Under the pieces are notes generated by a model, which had not been told where the DNA came from, searched no databases, and saw only the letters and a program-made list of their open reading frames with translations. DNA of 64,000 nt from NCBI GenBank assembly GCA_039621445.1, contig CP154954.1:36751703-36815702 (forward strand), written 5' to 3'. This document shows positions 1 through 9,950 of the stretch, piece by piece. A program made the translations under genes and the position numbers. The first letter of the stretch is position 1; each line of letters opens with the position of its first letter. This stretch comes from Euglena gracilis (Eukaryota; Euglenida; Euglenophyceae; Euglenales).

Positions 1-1330
1 GGCCAGGGCCCTGGGCCTGGCATACCGGCAGACCGCGGCCAAGGGGTACGGGGGACCCCCTTGGCCTTCCGCCACAAGAAGGGCCGGTTGGGAGCGGGGC
101 CGTAGGGGGGGGTGAGGGGGGCCGCCGTAGCCGGGATTCCCAACCGGCCCTTCGCTTGTCGCCTGACTGCCCCGCCTGGCGGGGGCTGTCACACAGGAGG
201 GCCCCGGGGGGGAAGGGGTTGGGGGTTGGGCACGCGGGGGAGGAATGACAGCTCCCAGGATCGCCTCAGCCGCCACCCAACCGTCCCTCCCTCCCTCCCT
301 CCTCGATTACAACAACATCGGCACCTTCACCAACACCATCTTTTTTATTTGCCGTGCCCGGGGTGTCATTTCGGGGTATCTGTTTGTGCAGGCAGGTGGA
401 GCAAGAAGAATTGGGTTTGCAATGAGTTGAGTGGGGTGTTTTGAAGGGTTTTGTGAGGCACGGTGGTCATAGGGCCTGTTCATTGGTTTGAAAAAAAAAA
501 CAATGTGAAGTCAATCTTGAGCTTGTGGGCAAATGACAGGGTATTTCTTTGGGAGTTTTGAATGACAATTTAGTGTTGCTTTGTTCCATGTGTTTTTCCC
601 CATGGTGTTCCCCTCTCTTTGATCTGAGAGCCCTGGGCACCTCCCGTCATATGGTGGCAGGATTAAAAGGGCTATGGTGATGGGCCATTGGTTTTCATTT
701 TTGTGCAATTATTCCATCAACCTTACGGCATCAAACGACATCCACTGCTGTGCTGTGAAAGGGGGGTGGGCAGGAGAAAGGGGGGGGTGGGTTTGGGAAA
801 GAGGATGTTATGGTGCAATTCACCATGAACTCTTTGTATGTCCAGTGTGGTCAAGGTGACATTTTCATGGTTCACCTGTGAGCACCAAAATTTTTCATGG
901 CTACCAGTGGTGACACCCAAAAGCACTTTGTGGCTCACAACCCTGATTTTGTGGGACAATTTTGTGCTTTTTCAAAATTTTTGTGGATGACATTGCAATT
1001 TGCCATTATTCAGCAGCAGCGGGAGTCGTTTGTGGCCATCATTTTTTTGGTTGCTTCTGTTGTTGACTCAGTTGTTATTTTATTTTACTTTCTTTGAATT
1101 ATTTGAAAATATATGTGGTATTTTTATATTCAGTTGATCATTATGATGACAGTTTTTTGATTCGATTGTTTGCCACAAGTTGTATTTTATGAAGATTGGT
1201 TGTTCAACATGCTTTGTAGCTAGCTGGCTCTCTTGGATTATTTTGGGCATATTGTCTGTTTGCTTTCATGAGAACTTTGGTCTTTGACATTTGCATTTTT
1301 CCATGTGGTGATTTTTTTCCCACTCCATTG
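1..1330. other. Leading segment, no gene or repeat recognised
   Basis: The first 480 bases are GC-rich with G-tracts. From about 480 to 1,330 the sequence is more AT-rich and has no obvious match elsewhere in the window. Short open frames exist on both strands, but none has recognisable motifs or a paralogue that preserves its frame. I see no coding gene. Confidence 0.5.
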
Positions 1331-1470
1331 GGTCGGCCTTTCACAACGTGGCCCTACCACAACCCAACACCTCCAAATCCAGTGCCCCGTGGCACTGCGC
1401 ACAAATCCATGGTTGGTTTGCAGCTCCCCTTCCCCTTTTTTTTGCCATCTTTGTGGAGTGACCCGCACGC
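1330..1470. repeat. Dispersed repeat R, copy 1
   Basis: The block opens with GGTCGGCCT, continues with a CAACG-TGGC-CCAC run, and is followed by a string of CA-rich dodecamers with ACGCATGCACAC. The same order is seen at about 2,950-3,140 and 10,560-10,690. The copies are degenerate and ends could not be fixed. No inverted repeats or target duplication were found. Confidence 0.4.
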
Positions 1471-1962
1471 TGGCACACGCATGCACACCCAGGTCGGGGT
1501 AGCAAACCATGGTAGTCATCGCATCGATCATGGTACTCGACACCTCTCTCTCTGTCCCTGTCTCCGTCTCTGTCTTGCGCCTTGTTCCCGCCTCACGCAG
1601 TCTGCGCTGCCCCCCACCCCCCATATGTCTTTGGCTTGCGGCGCACGACCAGGGGACACTGAAGACGCTGCGGCCGGCGGCGGCGGCGGTCTGCGCGGCG
1701 GGTGCGGGTGCGGGTGCGGGCAGCGCCCCCAGTCCCCGGCTACTCCCCAGCCCCCGCAACGCCAACGACCATTGGCCGGCCTGTCCGTCAGGTACCTTGT
1801 GCATTGAACGCAAGGCCGCCTGGCATTACCCCACCCACAGGGAGCAGGCTTCTGCTCAAGGGTTCGCAGCCTCCGGGGGGATATTCAAGTTGCAATTTGC
1901 TTTTCGCATCATCCAAAGATTTGTGATTTTGCATTTTTTGCATATGGTTCATTTCTTGATAC
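1470..1962. other. GC-rich spacer with GCG/GGTGCG microsatellite, no gene seen
   Basis: About 1,670-1,730 holds short GGC and GGTGCG repeats. Similar GCAGCGGC-rich cores recur in the dispersed blocks at 5,190-5,340, 14,040-14,130 and 33,750-33,850, so this is probably another degenerate member. Overlapping open frames on both strands follow the simple sequence and are not supported as genes. Confidence 0.4.
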
Positions 1963-2420
1963 GTGCCCCCCCCCCCCCGGGCAATTGACGCCCCCGGGCA
2001 ATTGTCACCCCTGGCTGTGCCGGCCAATTTGTCACCCCAGGAAATTGTCACCCCCCTCCGATTTGTCACCCCCCCCCACGGAAGATGTTTGTGAATTTTC
2101 TTTTCGCTGACACAACTCGATTGAACCTCTATTTCGCTACCACGTGCTGAGAAATGTCACACACCAAATGCTATGCACAATATCGCAACCATAGCTGCAT
2201 TTTTACATGTTCATTGGTGTTTCAGATGGTGTTCTTGGTCATTTGGATTTAATGTGGCCCACATGGGTGGGCAATTGACGCCCCCGGGCAATTGACACCC
2301 CCGGGCAATTGACGCCCCCGGGCAATTGTTACCCCCCTCTGTGCCGGCCAAATTGTCACCCCGGGAAATTGTCAATCCCCCTCCGTGCTGCCCGATTTGT
2401 CGCGCGACAATTGCCTGCGG
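1963..2420. repeat. 17-bp tandem repeat clusters
   Basis: Two clusters, about 1,963-2,075 and 2,266-2,415, are built from a 17-bp unit of the form GCAATTGACGCCCCCGG with AATTGT(C/T)ACC variants. Both clusters run on into a similar GTGCCGGCCAAATTGTCACC tail, so the second is a copy of the first with extra units. The intervening 190 bp is unrelated. CCCCCGGGCAATTG is partly self-complementary and could fold. Confidence 0.75.
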
Positions 2421-2429
2421 GGGGGGGCG

Positions 2430-3200
2430 GGTAATATAAAATTTGCAAATCGTCTTTTTTTTGCATTTTTGGAGATGCTTTTTTTGCTGATATTTTTTGG
2501 GGCAACAATGCACAGGCAAATTGCTTCATCACCAGACAACAGAAAGTTGTACATACATTTCTTGGCATTTTTACTGTTCCCCCCCCTTTTCGGGCATTTT
2601 TTTTGAAGGCACTTTTTTCCCAGCTCTAATGCGTTTTGTCAGAGAAGAGTGCAAATAATTGTCCAAAAATGTTCCATGTTCCATAACAAACACTGCTGCA
2701 AAGTGCAAAAGGATTCATTTGAAAAGGCCAACAATTTTCTGTCTTCTCCAGCAGAAAAGTGCACAGTACAGGGTGCTATTCACATTTTTTTGCATTTTTT
2801 TGCATTTTTTGGCCTTCACATATCCTGAGGCACCTTGGTGCATGTCCCCCCTGGTCTGTGGCCTACATTCTGGAATGGAGGCCTCTCATTTGTCCCCTCC
2901 CCCTGGTTGGGTTCGTCCACCCCGCCGTTTCATTAGTTAATCCTCCTTTTCAGGTCGGCCTCTCGCAACGCTGGCGGCCACAGCACCCCGCCACCAACCC
3001 AGCACCCCGAGGATCCAGAAAAAAAATGGTGTTGGGCACATTGGTCGGTGATGGCACAGGCATAGCGTTTTGCGCCATCATTTGCACGTGCGCACACAGA
3101 CGCACACATATTCTGGTTCTGAGAACATTTGCGCGTTCAGAAATCACTCTTCACACTCCCGGCACCAGTGTTTGTTTGCCTGGTTTGTGGTGAGCGGGGG
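2430..3200. repeat. Spacer plus dispersed repeat R, copy 2
   Basis: T-rich sequence with TTTTTTGCATTTTT words runs to about 2,830. From about 2,950 the block matches repeat R: CAGGTCGGCCTCTCGCAACG, then CACGTGCGCACACAGACGCACA and an ATTCTGG...GAGAACAT tail, also seen at 10,640-10,680. No gene is supported. Confidence 0.4.
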
Positions 3201-3894
3201 GCAGTGGGCTGAAGTGGCGGGGCAGTGGCAGCAGCAGCGGCAGCGGCAGCAGTCCCATCGCCTGCAAAGCTGGCGATCCCGCGAAGCTCGCGCAAAGAAT
3301 GGGGTAGAATTGCCTCTCCAGCTTCCAGGGATCCAGTTCGGTTGGGTGTTTTGCGTGCGTCACAGAGGGGTAAGCACGAAGGTGTGATGACAGGCAAGTT
3401 TTTTTTTTTGACACCGACAGGCGGCGAAAATTGGTGAAAGTGGCGTGGAAGGAATGGGTTTGCGAAATCCCGCCAAAGTAATAATTTGGCGGCTTCTTCC
3501 AAAAATGGTATTTTGCCACTGTTTTGGGAGGAAATCACCAAATTTTTCCTTGCACAATTTTTTCAAATTTTTTTTCGAGCACCATCCCCCCCACCCCTGG
3601 CACTGCCTCCCATCACCCCCGACACCATGTGCAACTTTTTAATTTCTGCATTTTTTCTTTTGTTTGCTTTCATATCTTTGTTTTCCTGACACTGTTTGTT
3701 TTCCCCCAAATTTTTGGCACTGACGTTCCAGCGTTTTCCAGAGTTTCAGCCTGGGGTTTTTTTTGCGATTTTTGCCAGGGTGCCAATGGGCCCACATACT
3801 GCCACCACCAGACGTATGATGTCCCGGCCAGGCACTTCTAACCTTTTGGCCCAAGGTGGCTGGAAACCTCAGTTGTAGTTGTAGGACCAAGGCA

Positions 3895-4850
3895 GGTGGC
3901 AAGTCCAGCGTCGCCGAAGCAAGCAAGTGGCTGCTGGCGCGGCCGCTGTCGTGGCCGAAGCAAGCAAATGCAAGCAAGCAAAAAAAAAAAAAATGGCCGC
4001 AGGCGCGTCCGAAGGAAGCAAATGGCCGCCGGCGCAGCCAAACCGAGCAAGCAGGCTGCCAAAGCCACAAGCCACAAGCCACGCAACCAACGCAATTGCC
4101 CTCCTTGGTGAGCAGGTTTAAACGGCTGGTGAACAAATGGCTGCCGGAGCCAAAGCAAGCAAATGGCGGGTGCAGCCGAAGCAAGCAAATGGCCGCCGGC
4201 GTGGCCGAAGCAAGCAAATGGCCGCTGGCGTGGCCGAAGCAAGCAAATGGCCGGTGGCGTGGCCGAAGCAAGCAAATGGCCGCCGGCGTGGCCAAAGCAA
4301 GCAAATGGCCGCCGGCGTGGCCGAAGCAAGCAAATGGCCGCCGGCGTGGCCGAAGCAAGCAAATGGCTGCTGGCGTGGCCGAAGCAAGCAAATGGCCGCC
4401 GGCGTGGCCGAAGCAAGCAAATGGCCGCCGGCGTGGCCGAAGCAAGCAAATGGCCGCCGGCGTGGCCGAAGCAAGCAAATGGCTGCGAGTGCGGCCGAAG
4501 CAAGCAAATGGCTGCTGGTGTGACCGAAGCAAGCAAATGGCCGCCGGCGTGGCCGAAGCAAGCAAATGGCCGCCGGCGTGGCCGAAGCAAGCAAATGGCC
4601 GCCGGCGTGGCCGAAGCAAGCAAATGGCCGCCGGCGTGGCCGAAGCAAGCAAATGGCTGCCGGCGTGGCCGAAGCAAGCAAATGGCCGCTGGTGCGGCAA
4701 ATGGCTGCGAGTGCGGCCAAAGCGAGCAACTGGCTGCCGGCGCGGCCGAAGCAAGCAAATGGCCGCTGGTGCGGCAAATGGCTGCTAGTGCGGCCGAAGC
4801 GAGTAAATGGCTTCCGGCGTGGCCGAAGCGAGCAAGCAGGTTGCCAAAGC
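3895..4850. repeat. 29-bp minisatellite, array 1
   Basis: A tandem array of a 29-bp unit containing GCCGAAGCAAGCAAATGGCC, followed by a short variable GCTGGCGTG-type piece; 20- and 26-bp variants are interspersed. About 30 units. The unit contains no TAA, TAG or TGA in any frame on either strand. Because 29 is not a multiple of three, each frame cycles through all three readings every 87 bp. This explains the overlapping long open frames here on both strands (for example 3,639-4,754 minus and 3,856-4,788 plus), which are not supported as genes. Confidence 0.93.
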
Positions 4851-5440
4851 GCAGCAGCCACAAGCCACGCAACCAAAGCAATTGCTCTCCTCGGAGAGCA
4901 GGTTCAAACGGGTGGTGAACAAATTTCAGGGCAGGTTACAAGTGCCTGCCCAGCAGTTGCATTGTGCGACGGCCCCGACCCATCCTGATAACCCTGCTGA
5001 TGTTTGGTGGTGGTCAGTGTTGGGCCACAACTGGCAGCACTGGTCATGTGGTGGTTTGTGTGTTGCCTGCTTTTTTTTCCGGAGCAACCGATTCCACCCT
5101 GAAGGTTAGAGAGGGAGGTTTGCCAGACGTCATTCACCCCGTTTTGTTGGGGTTTTTGTGCGGCGTTGTGTTCCGTGGGACATCCATCGGGGTCGCCAGG
5201 CGGCAGCGGCGCCACCGCCGGCTGCCGCAGCGGCCGAAGCGGGCCCCGGCCGCAGGGCCCCCCCGACCCCGTAGCTCGGGGCACCGCGCGTCGGGACGTC
5301 GCTGGCTGCAGCGCAGCGCAGCGCGTGAAGGAGCCCGCGTGCCCATGGCGTTGCCCCCGCACGCCTGAAGACCTGAAGGTGTGGCGCTGCCCAAAAGTCG
5401 GTGCAGTGCCTGCATCCATCTAACCCCAGGGTGCCAAGTG
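4850..5440. other. Right flank of minisatellite 1, GC-rich, no gene seen
   Basis: About 4,960-5,060 has the GATGTTTGGTGGTGG...TTGGGCC word that marks the right part of repeat family Q (compare 13,683, 34,640 and 51,935). It is followed by a GGCAGCGGCGCC-type core and the conserved GCGGGCCCCGGCCGCAGGGC landmark. The frames are open but rearranged relative to the 43 kb copy. Confidence 0.5.
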
Positions 5441-5979
5441 ATTGTTTGGTTTTGCACAGTGGCAGTCGTCCCCAACCCCCTTTCGGGGTGAAAGGGGGGG
5501 GGTCCGGAAACCCTTCTCAAAATTACCAGAAAGTTTTCTTCCCCGGCGAGAGATGTATGTCGTTATCGTCTTTTTGGGGGGGTTTCGGGGTCAAAAAATC
5601 GATTTTTGGGCATATTTTTGTCAGTTTTTTTTAAAAATTTTTTTGCAATTTCAAAATCACAAAAAAATTGATTTTTTTGATCCTCGGCTCGAGCACTGCC
5701 ACTGCTTTAACCTAGCTCCAGCCCAGGACTCCTTTTACCTGTTTCTCTCAGGCAGTGTGGAAGCAATCGTGTCCTTCAACAGATCCTGGAGGCCCTGGTC
5801 TTCATCCGTTCCATCCATTCTCCCAAGACACAGGCATGCCCCCCTTCGGCTGCATGGTTTTTTTTTCTGCACAGGTCTCTTTCCATTTTGGGATTTACAG
5901 CTGATATCTCTGTCGGAGACGCTGCAACGCCGTGAATAATTAACACCGCTGCACATGATCATTAAATCTACCCCCCCCA

Positions 5980-6381
5980 TACCTCCCCCCCCCCCTTGTC
6001 TAAGCACCACCCTTGTCTAAGCACCACCCCCCCGGTTCTTACCCATCTTTTTAAAGGTCATCGTCACGGAGAGGTTTATTTTGTGTGCATTTTTAAGGGA
6101 AATTTCTCAAAAATTTCGAAATTTATGCAACTTCTGAGACCTGATTTGGTGAGGTATTGTTGATTTCTGCATCCAAATGCGTGTAAGTTCAAAAGTGGGC
6201 CTCCAAAATAAGGGGAATTTTTCCTTTTCGGCGCGAAGCGCCGGATTTTTTTTGCATTCAAAATTTTCCCCCTTGTCTAAGCACCACCCCCCTGGTTCTT
6301 ACCCATATTTTGGCAAAATAGGCACCACCCCCCCGGTTCTTACCCATCTTTTCCGGTGCTTAGACAAGGGGGGGGGAGGTA
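5980..6381. mobile_element. L1: short inverted-repeat element, TACCTCC ends
   Basis: The element begins TACCTCCCCCCC...TTGTCTAAGCACC and ends GGTGCTTAGACAAGG...GGAGGTA, so about 25-30 bp at each end are inverted repeats. The interior has a TTTTCGGCGCGAAGCGCCGGATTTT hairpin region (about 6,223-6,253) and further CACC/GGTTCTTACCCATCTTTT repeats. The paralogous site at about 44,985-45,020 is uninterrupted (CATTAAACCTGCCCCCTATC then TTATACCCACCTTGGGCC), which supports an insertion of about 400 bp. The target duplication is not clean. Related sequence is at 51,170-51,350 and 56,350-56,535. Confidence 0.7.
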
Positions 6382-6479
6382 CTTATACCCCCCCTTGGGC
6401 CACAGCAATTGCAGGAACCCCAAAACTGTCACGGCCCGTGGTTTGTTTTTTTTAACGTTTTATTGACATGCAATCTCTA

Positions 6480-6911
6480 AGGATTGTTATGTGGAGTCAC
6501 AGCAACGTGAGAAATGCGCAGAGATATGTATTTTTCGAAATTCATGCGCCCACGCCCCGATTTACACCGAAAATTGCCAAATTTTTGCAAAATTTCGCTA
6601 TTCGGGGGTGTTTACCAGCAGCGGTTCTGACGATAAAGGGGTTTCTGGGGGCGGGAAACCAAGCCGACCTGGTCCCAGGGGGGTGGTCGCACTTTTTGGC
6701 ACACCCCATTTCCTGGCATTGAGGGCAGGCCCTGAAAATGAGAAGTTCGGCTAATCAATCTGGTGCTTTGGCAGTTAATTGATCATCCCTGCCACCCCCT
6801 GGGTGAGGCAGCACCTCTTTCCCAACCGGTTCCTAATTTGGTGTCAAAACCGACTTTCGAGCGCGGGTATTGCGAATTTATGGGAATTTTTTTCATATCT
6901 TGGGTTTGGTG
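6480..6911. repeat. Block J copy 1, left part, including a reversed satellite-like monomer
   Basis: About 6,530-6,740 reads as one satellite monomer in reverse orientation (ACGCCCCGATTTACACC, CCGACCTGGTCCCAGGG, CCCATTTCCTGGCATTGAGG). It runs into the TTAATTGATCATCCCTGCCACC and CAGCACCTCTTTCCCA words shared with 8,750-8,850 and 15,240-15,310. Block J thus links a single satellite-like unit to the relic coding-like segment that follows B1. Confidence 0.6.
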
Positions 6912-7209
6912 TATGCTTGTGCTGACCGACCGGGGGGGGGGAGGGGGGGTGGGTGCTATAGGGTGCCTGCCCCTAGCAGGCACATCCCCCCTGGGGGTGG
7001 TAGGGGTTCGGGGGGGGGGGCAAGAAAATTTTCATTGAAAATGGCCTTTTCCAGGCCCCGGCGCCTTCGTTGCCGGGATTGGAGGGGGGTGCCTGCTATG
7101 GGCAGGCACCCCCCAAAACCCTATCCCCGGGGGGGGGGTCGGATCGGGTGCTATGGGGTGCCTACCCCCCCCCCTCCGTTGGGTAGGCACCCGACTCAGC
7201 ACAAGCCTG
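6912..7209. mobile_element. B1: non-autonomous element, TIR CAGGCTTGTGCT, 8-bp TSD
   Basis: The left end TATGCTTGTGCTGACC is a mutated match to the reverse complement of the right end, CAGGCTTGTGCTGAGTC. It is flanked by GTTTGGTG (6,904-6,911) and GTTCGGTG (7,210-7,217), 7 of 8 identical. Paralogous block J copies at about 8,900, 15,380 and 17,745 read CTTGGGTTCGGT(G/C) without interruption, giving empty-site support. The interior has GGTGCCTGCC...GGCAGGCACC hairpins, C/G tracts, and an AAAATGGCCTTTTCC...CCGGCGCCTTCGTTGCCGG core. No coding capacity. Confidence 0.85.
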
Positions 7210-7800
7210 GTTCGGTGAATTTGGCAACGGAAAATGTGGTGTTCCCCCGTGACCCGAACCACCCCCTGTGCATGTGACGCTTCCTTCCGCACCTTCTGCA
7301 GATTCAATTGCAAGAAATGAAAATTCATTGAGATTGCAATCACCACGCTTTGGATGGAACCTGACTTTGAAACAATTTGGAAGATTTGGATGATGGATGA
7401 TTATGAAGGTGATGTCTCTCAAAATGACAGTATCAAAAGTGTACTTGATTCAGGAAAGGAAAGCACGAGGTTTGCCGAAAATTGAAAACAACAGCCAATT
7501 TTGTTTGTAACGGGTTTTTTTGAACCCCGTTTTATTATGGGGTTCATTATTTTTGCCAATCGATGGGAATCAAAATCTTGTGAAATGTGACACAAAGCTG
7601 TTGAAACAGCCCTCGGTGGGGACAATTGGAAAAGGTGTTAGGTGATGCAAAATGAAAGCGGCAAATCGGTGAACTGGATGACATACTGGATCATTTTTGA
7701 AGTGAGATTGAGGCAAGCGTTCCAGGAAAAGCCGCCCGAAATTTGCACCGAAAAATTGCCAGAATTTCGTCATTCGGGGAGTGTTGAGCAGGAGTTGTTC
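7210..7800 (+). pseudogene. Block J copy 1: relic coding-like segment, unknown protein
   Basis: After a CACCTTCTGCAG that resembles a splice acceptor, a plus-strand frame near 7,350-7,480 reads PDFETI, DDYEGDVSQ, NDSIKSVLDSGKESTRFAEN, then a stop. In a second frame near 7,560-7,610 it reads DGNQNLVKCDTKLLKQPSVG. The same peptides recur in copies at 9,040-9,180 (SDSIKRAFDSARESTR) and 15,520-15,790 (NGNQNVVKCDTKLLKQPSLG). Differences between the VKCDTKLLKQPS copies are mostly synonymous or conservative (V/I, N/D, V/L), as expected if the ancestor was protein-coding. The family is not recognised. Stops and frameshifts show this copy is dead. Confidence 0.5.
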
Positions 7801-7845
7801 CGGTGATAATCGGGTTTCTGGGCCCAGGAACCCAGCTGACCTGGT

Positions 7846-8341
7846 GGCATTTGTCTGTTAGTCGATCCACGGCAGTGCATCAAGTCTGTTAGTCGATCCT
7901 CACCAATTACGGTTAGGAATCCGCCAATGATGACGTGCCCACTGTGGTGGGATTGACATACCCACAGGGTTCGGGTTAGGGTTAGGGATTGGGTTAGGGT
8001 TGGGTTGGGATTATGGTTTAGGGATACGGTTTAGATAGGGTTAGGGATAGGGTTAGGGACAGGGTTAGGGTTAGGGATAGTGACAGAGTTAGAGTTAGAG
8101 TTAGGTGAACGGTTAGGGATAGAGTCAGGGATAAGGTTAGGGTTGTTTAGGGTTAGGGATAGGGTCAGGGATAAGGTTGGGGTTGGTACTCGCAGCTCCA
8201 CAAATTCTCTTGACCCTGTGTTGACACCAGCCGTATCTTCTGACCCTGTTTTGTGTTTCCCTGTCCATCAGTGACCCAAAGTCGGCCAAAAATGGTGTGG
8301 ATCGACCTGTTTTGCCGTGGATCGACTAACAGACAAGTACC
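7846..8341. mobile_element. G1: foldback element carrying telomere-like repeats, perfect 8-bp TSD
   Basis: The left end is GGCATTTGTCTGTTAGTCG; the right end is the reverse complement of GGTACTTGTCTGTTAGTCG, and both continue ATCCACGGCA. It is flanked by identical GACCTGGT at 7,838-7,845 and 8,342-8,349. About 7,970-8,190 is a degenerate TTAGGG array (GGGTTAGGGATAGGGTTAGGG-like). The right arm (8,210-8,341) contains CCAGCCGTATCTTCTGACCC and AGTGACCCAAAGT, both shared with G2. No open frame of note. The telomere-like array lies inside a transposed unit and is not a chromosome end. Confidence 0.9.
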
Positions 8342-8700
8342 GACCTGGTCCGGGAGGCTGGTCGCACTTATTAGCAACCCCTTTTCTGGCCGTTGATGCA
8401 ATCTGGCCCTGAAAATCACGCCCCCACGCCCCGATTAAGACCCCAAAATTGTCAAATTCCTGCATTCGGGGGGTTGAGCAGTTGTATTCCCCCCCCCCCC
8501 CGAATGGCAGAATTTTGACATTTTTTGGGCGTTAGTCGGGGCGTGGTGTGTGCCAAAATGTGCCACCTGCCCCCGGGACCAGGTCAGCTGGGTTCCCCAC
8601 CCCCCAAAAACCCCATTAATACCAGAACCCCTGCTGCTCCCGGGGACAGACAGGTGGCACTTTCTGGCACCCCCCAATTCTTGGGATTGTGGCAACCTTG
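8342..8700. repeat. Satellite-like single units and dispersed block
   Basis: Contains AATCACGCCCCCACGCCCCGATT, GGTTGAGCAGTTGTATTCCCC and, near 8,570-8,630, the satellite words GGGACCAGGTCAGCTGGGTTCCCCACC...AACCCC. About 8,340-8,620 has a paralogue at 36,840-37,120. This is dispersed sequence related to the 200-bp satellite, with no gene. Confidence 0.6.
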
Positions 8701-9200
8701 CCCCAAAAATGAGATGTCTGGTAAATCAATCTGGGACCCCCAGTTAATCGCGGTTATTCGCTTGGTCCCTGCTTTGGCGGGAAATTGATCATTCCTGCCA
8801 CCCCTTTGGTGGAGCAGCACATCTTTCCCAGCCGGTTCCTAATTTGGTTTCAAAACCAACTTTCGAGAGCGGGTATTCCGAATTTATGGGAAAATACCTT
8901 GGGTTCGGTGAATTTGGCAACGGAAAATGTGGTGTTCCCCCGTGACCCGAACCATCCCCTGTGCATGTGACGCTTCCTTACGCACCTTCTGCAGATTCAA
9001 TTGCAAGATATGGCAATGCATTGAGATTGAGCAATTACCACGCTTTGGATGGAACCTGACTTTGAAACGATTTGGAAGATGATAACAAAGATTTGGATGA
9101 TGATTGTTGTAAAGGTGATGTCTCTCACGAGGTCTAAAGTGACAGCATCAAACGTGCATTTGATTCAGCAAGGGAAAGCACGAGGTCAACGGTTGAAAAT
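8700..9200 (+). pseudogene. Block J copy 2: relic coding-like segment
   Basis: This copy lacks the B1 insertion, reading ACCTTGGGTTCGGTGAATTTGGC straight through near 8,900. The CACCTTCTGCAG word is at about 8,983. Downstream a plus-strand frame reads EDDNKDLDDDCCKGDVSHEV, a stop, then SDSIKRAFDSARESTR (about 9,075-9,180). It aligns with copies at 7,350, 15,520 and 17,890. The acidic Asp-rich tract is shared by all copies. Protein family not recognised; broken by stops and indels. Confidence 0.5.
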
Positions 9201-9950
9201 TGTCAAAATTTTGCAATTCGAGGGTTGAGCAGCTGTATCCTCCCCCCGAAATTTTGACAATTTTTGGGTGTTAACCGGGGCATGGGGTGTGCCAAAACAT
9301 GCCTCCAACCCCCGGGACCAGATCAGCTGGGTTCCCCACCCCCCAAAACCCCCATGAATATCAGAACCACTGCTGCTCAACACCCCCTATATAGCAGAAT
9401 TGTCACTTGTCATATAGCAGAATTTGGGTGTTAACAGGGGGGGGCGTGGGGGCGTGATTCCCACCCCCAAAAACCCCAGAATCACCTGAGCCGCTGCTGG
9501 TCACCACCCCACAATCACAAAATTTTGCTTTTTTTTGTGCGATTTGGGACCGTCTGTGCCACCGCCACCCCTCCCCCCCAAACAGTACGGTCAAAACGGC
9601 AGGGTTTTTGGTTCGTGAAGGAACAGGGTTAGGGTTACTGTCAGGGACCCAGTCCGGGGGCTGGTGGCACGTTTTGGCACCCCGCATTTCCTCGCATTCA
9701 ATCTGGCTTTGAAAACCCCCCCCCCCCCCCCCCCCCCCCTCAACAGCTGGAAATTGTCAAAATTTTGCAATTCGGGGGGTTGAGCAGCTGTATCCCCCCC
9801 AAAATTTGACATTTTTTGAATCAATTGGGGCATGGTGTGTGCCAAAACGTCCCACCAGCCCCCGGGACCAGGTCAGCTGGGCTCCCCACCCCCCAAAACC
9901 CCCATGAATATCAGAACCACTGCTGCTCAACCCCCATCATCATTATCATC
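9200..9950. repeat. Dispersed satellite-like units with C homopolymer
   Basis: Three partial satellite-like monomers (about 9,230-9,400, 9,410-9,510, 9,770-9,935) are mixed with a block reading TTCGTGAAGGAACAGGGTTAGGG...GGGACCCAGTC that recurs at 18,350, 31,090 and 45,700. A run of about 21-22 C lies at 9,718-9,739. No gene is supported. Confidence 0.6.

Larger units (their letters stand above)
3200..6480. repeat. Segmental duplication, copy 1 (partner 41,160-45,110)
   Basis: Landmarks occur in the same order in both copies: GTGGCGTGGAAG(G/A)AATGGG near 3,440/41,270; GAGCACCATCC; GCCAGGGTGCCAATGGG (3,774/41,504); the 29-bp minisatellite; GCGGGCCCCGGCCGCAGGGC (5,238/43,341); GAAGACCTGAAGGTGTGGC (5,366/43,472); and the GCTGATATCTC...GCCGTGAAT(A/C)ATTAACACC stretch near 5,895-5,950/44,926-44,975. 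The copies differ by element insertions: L1 is present only here, M1 and O3 only at 41-45 kb. The pair therefore supplies empty-site controls. Confidence 0.85.

Noticed and set aside
7970-8190. A telomere or chromosome end (TTAGGG-like array)
   Set aside because: The array is degenerate, lies mid-sequence, and is inside element G1 with inverted ends and an 8-bp target duplication.
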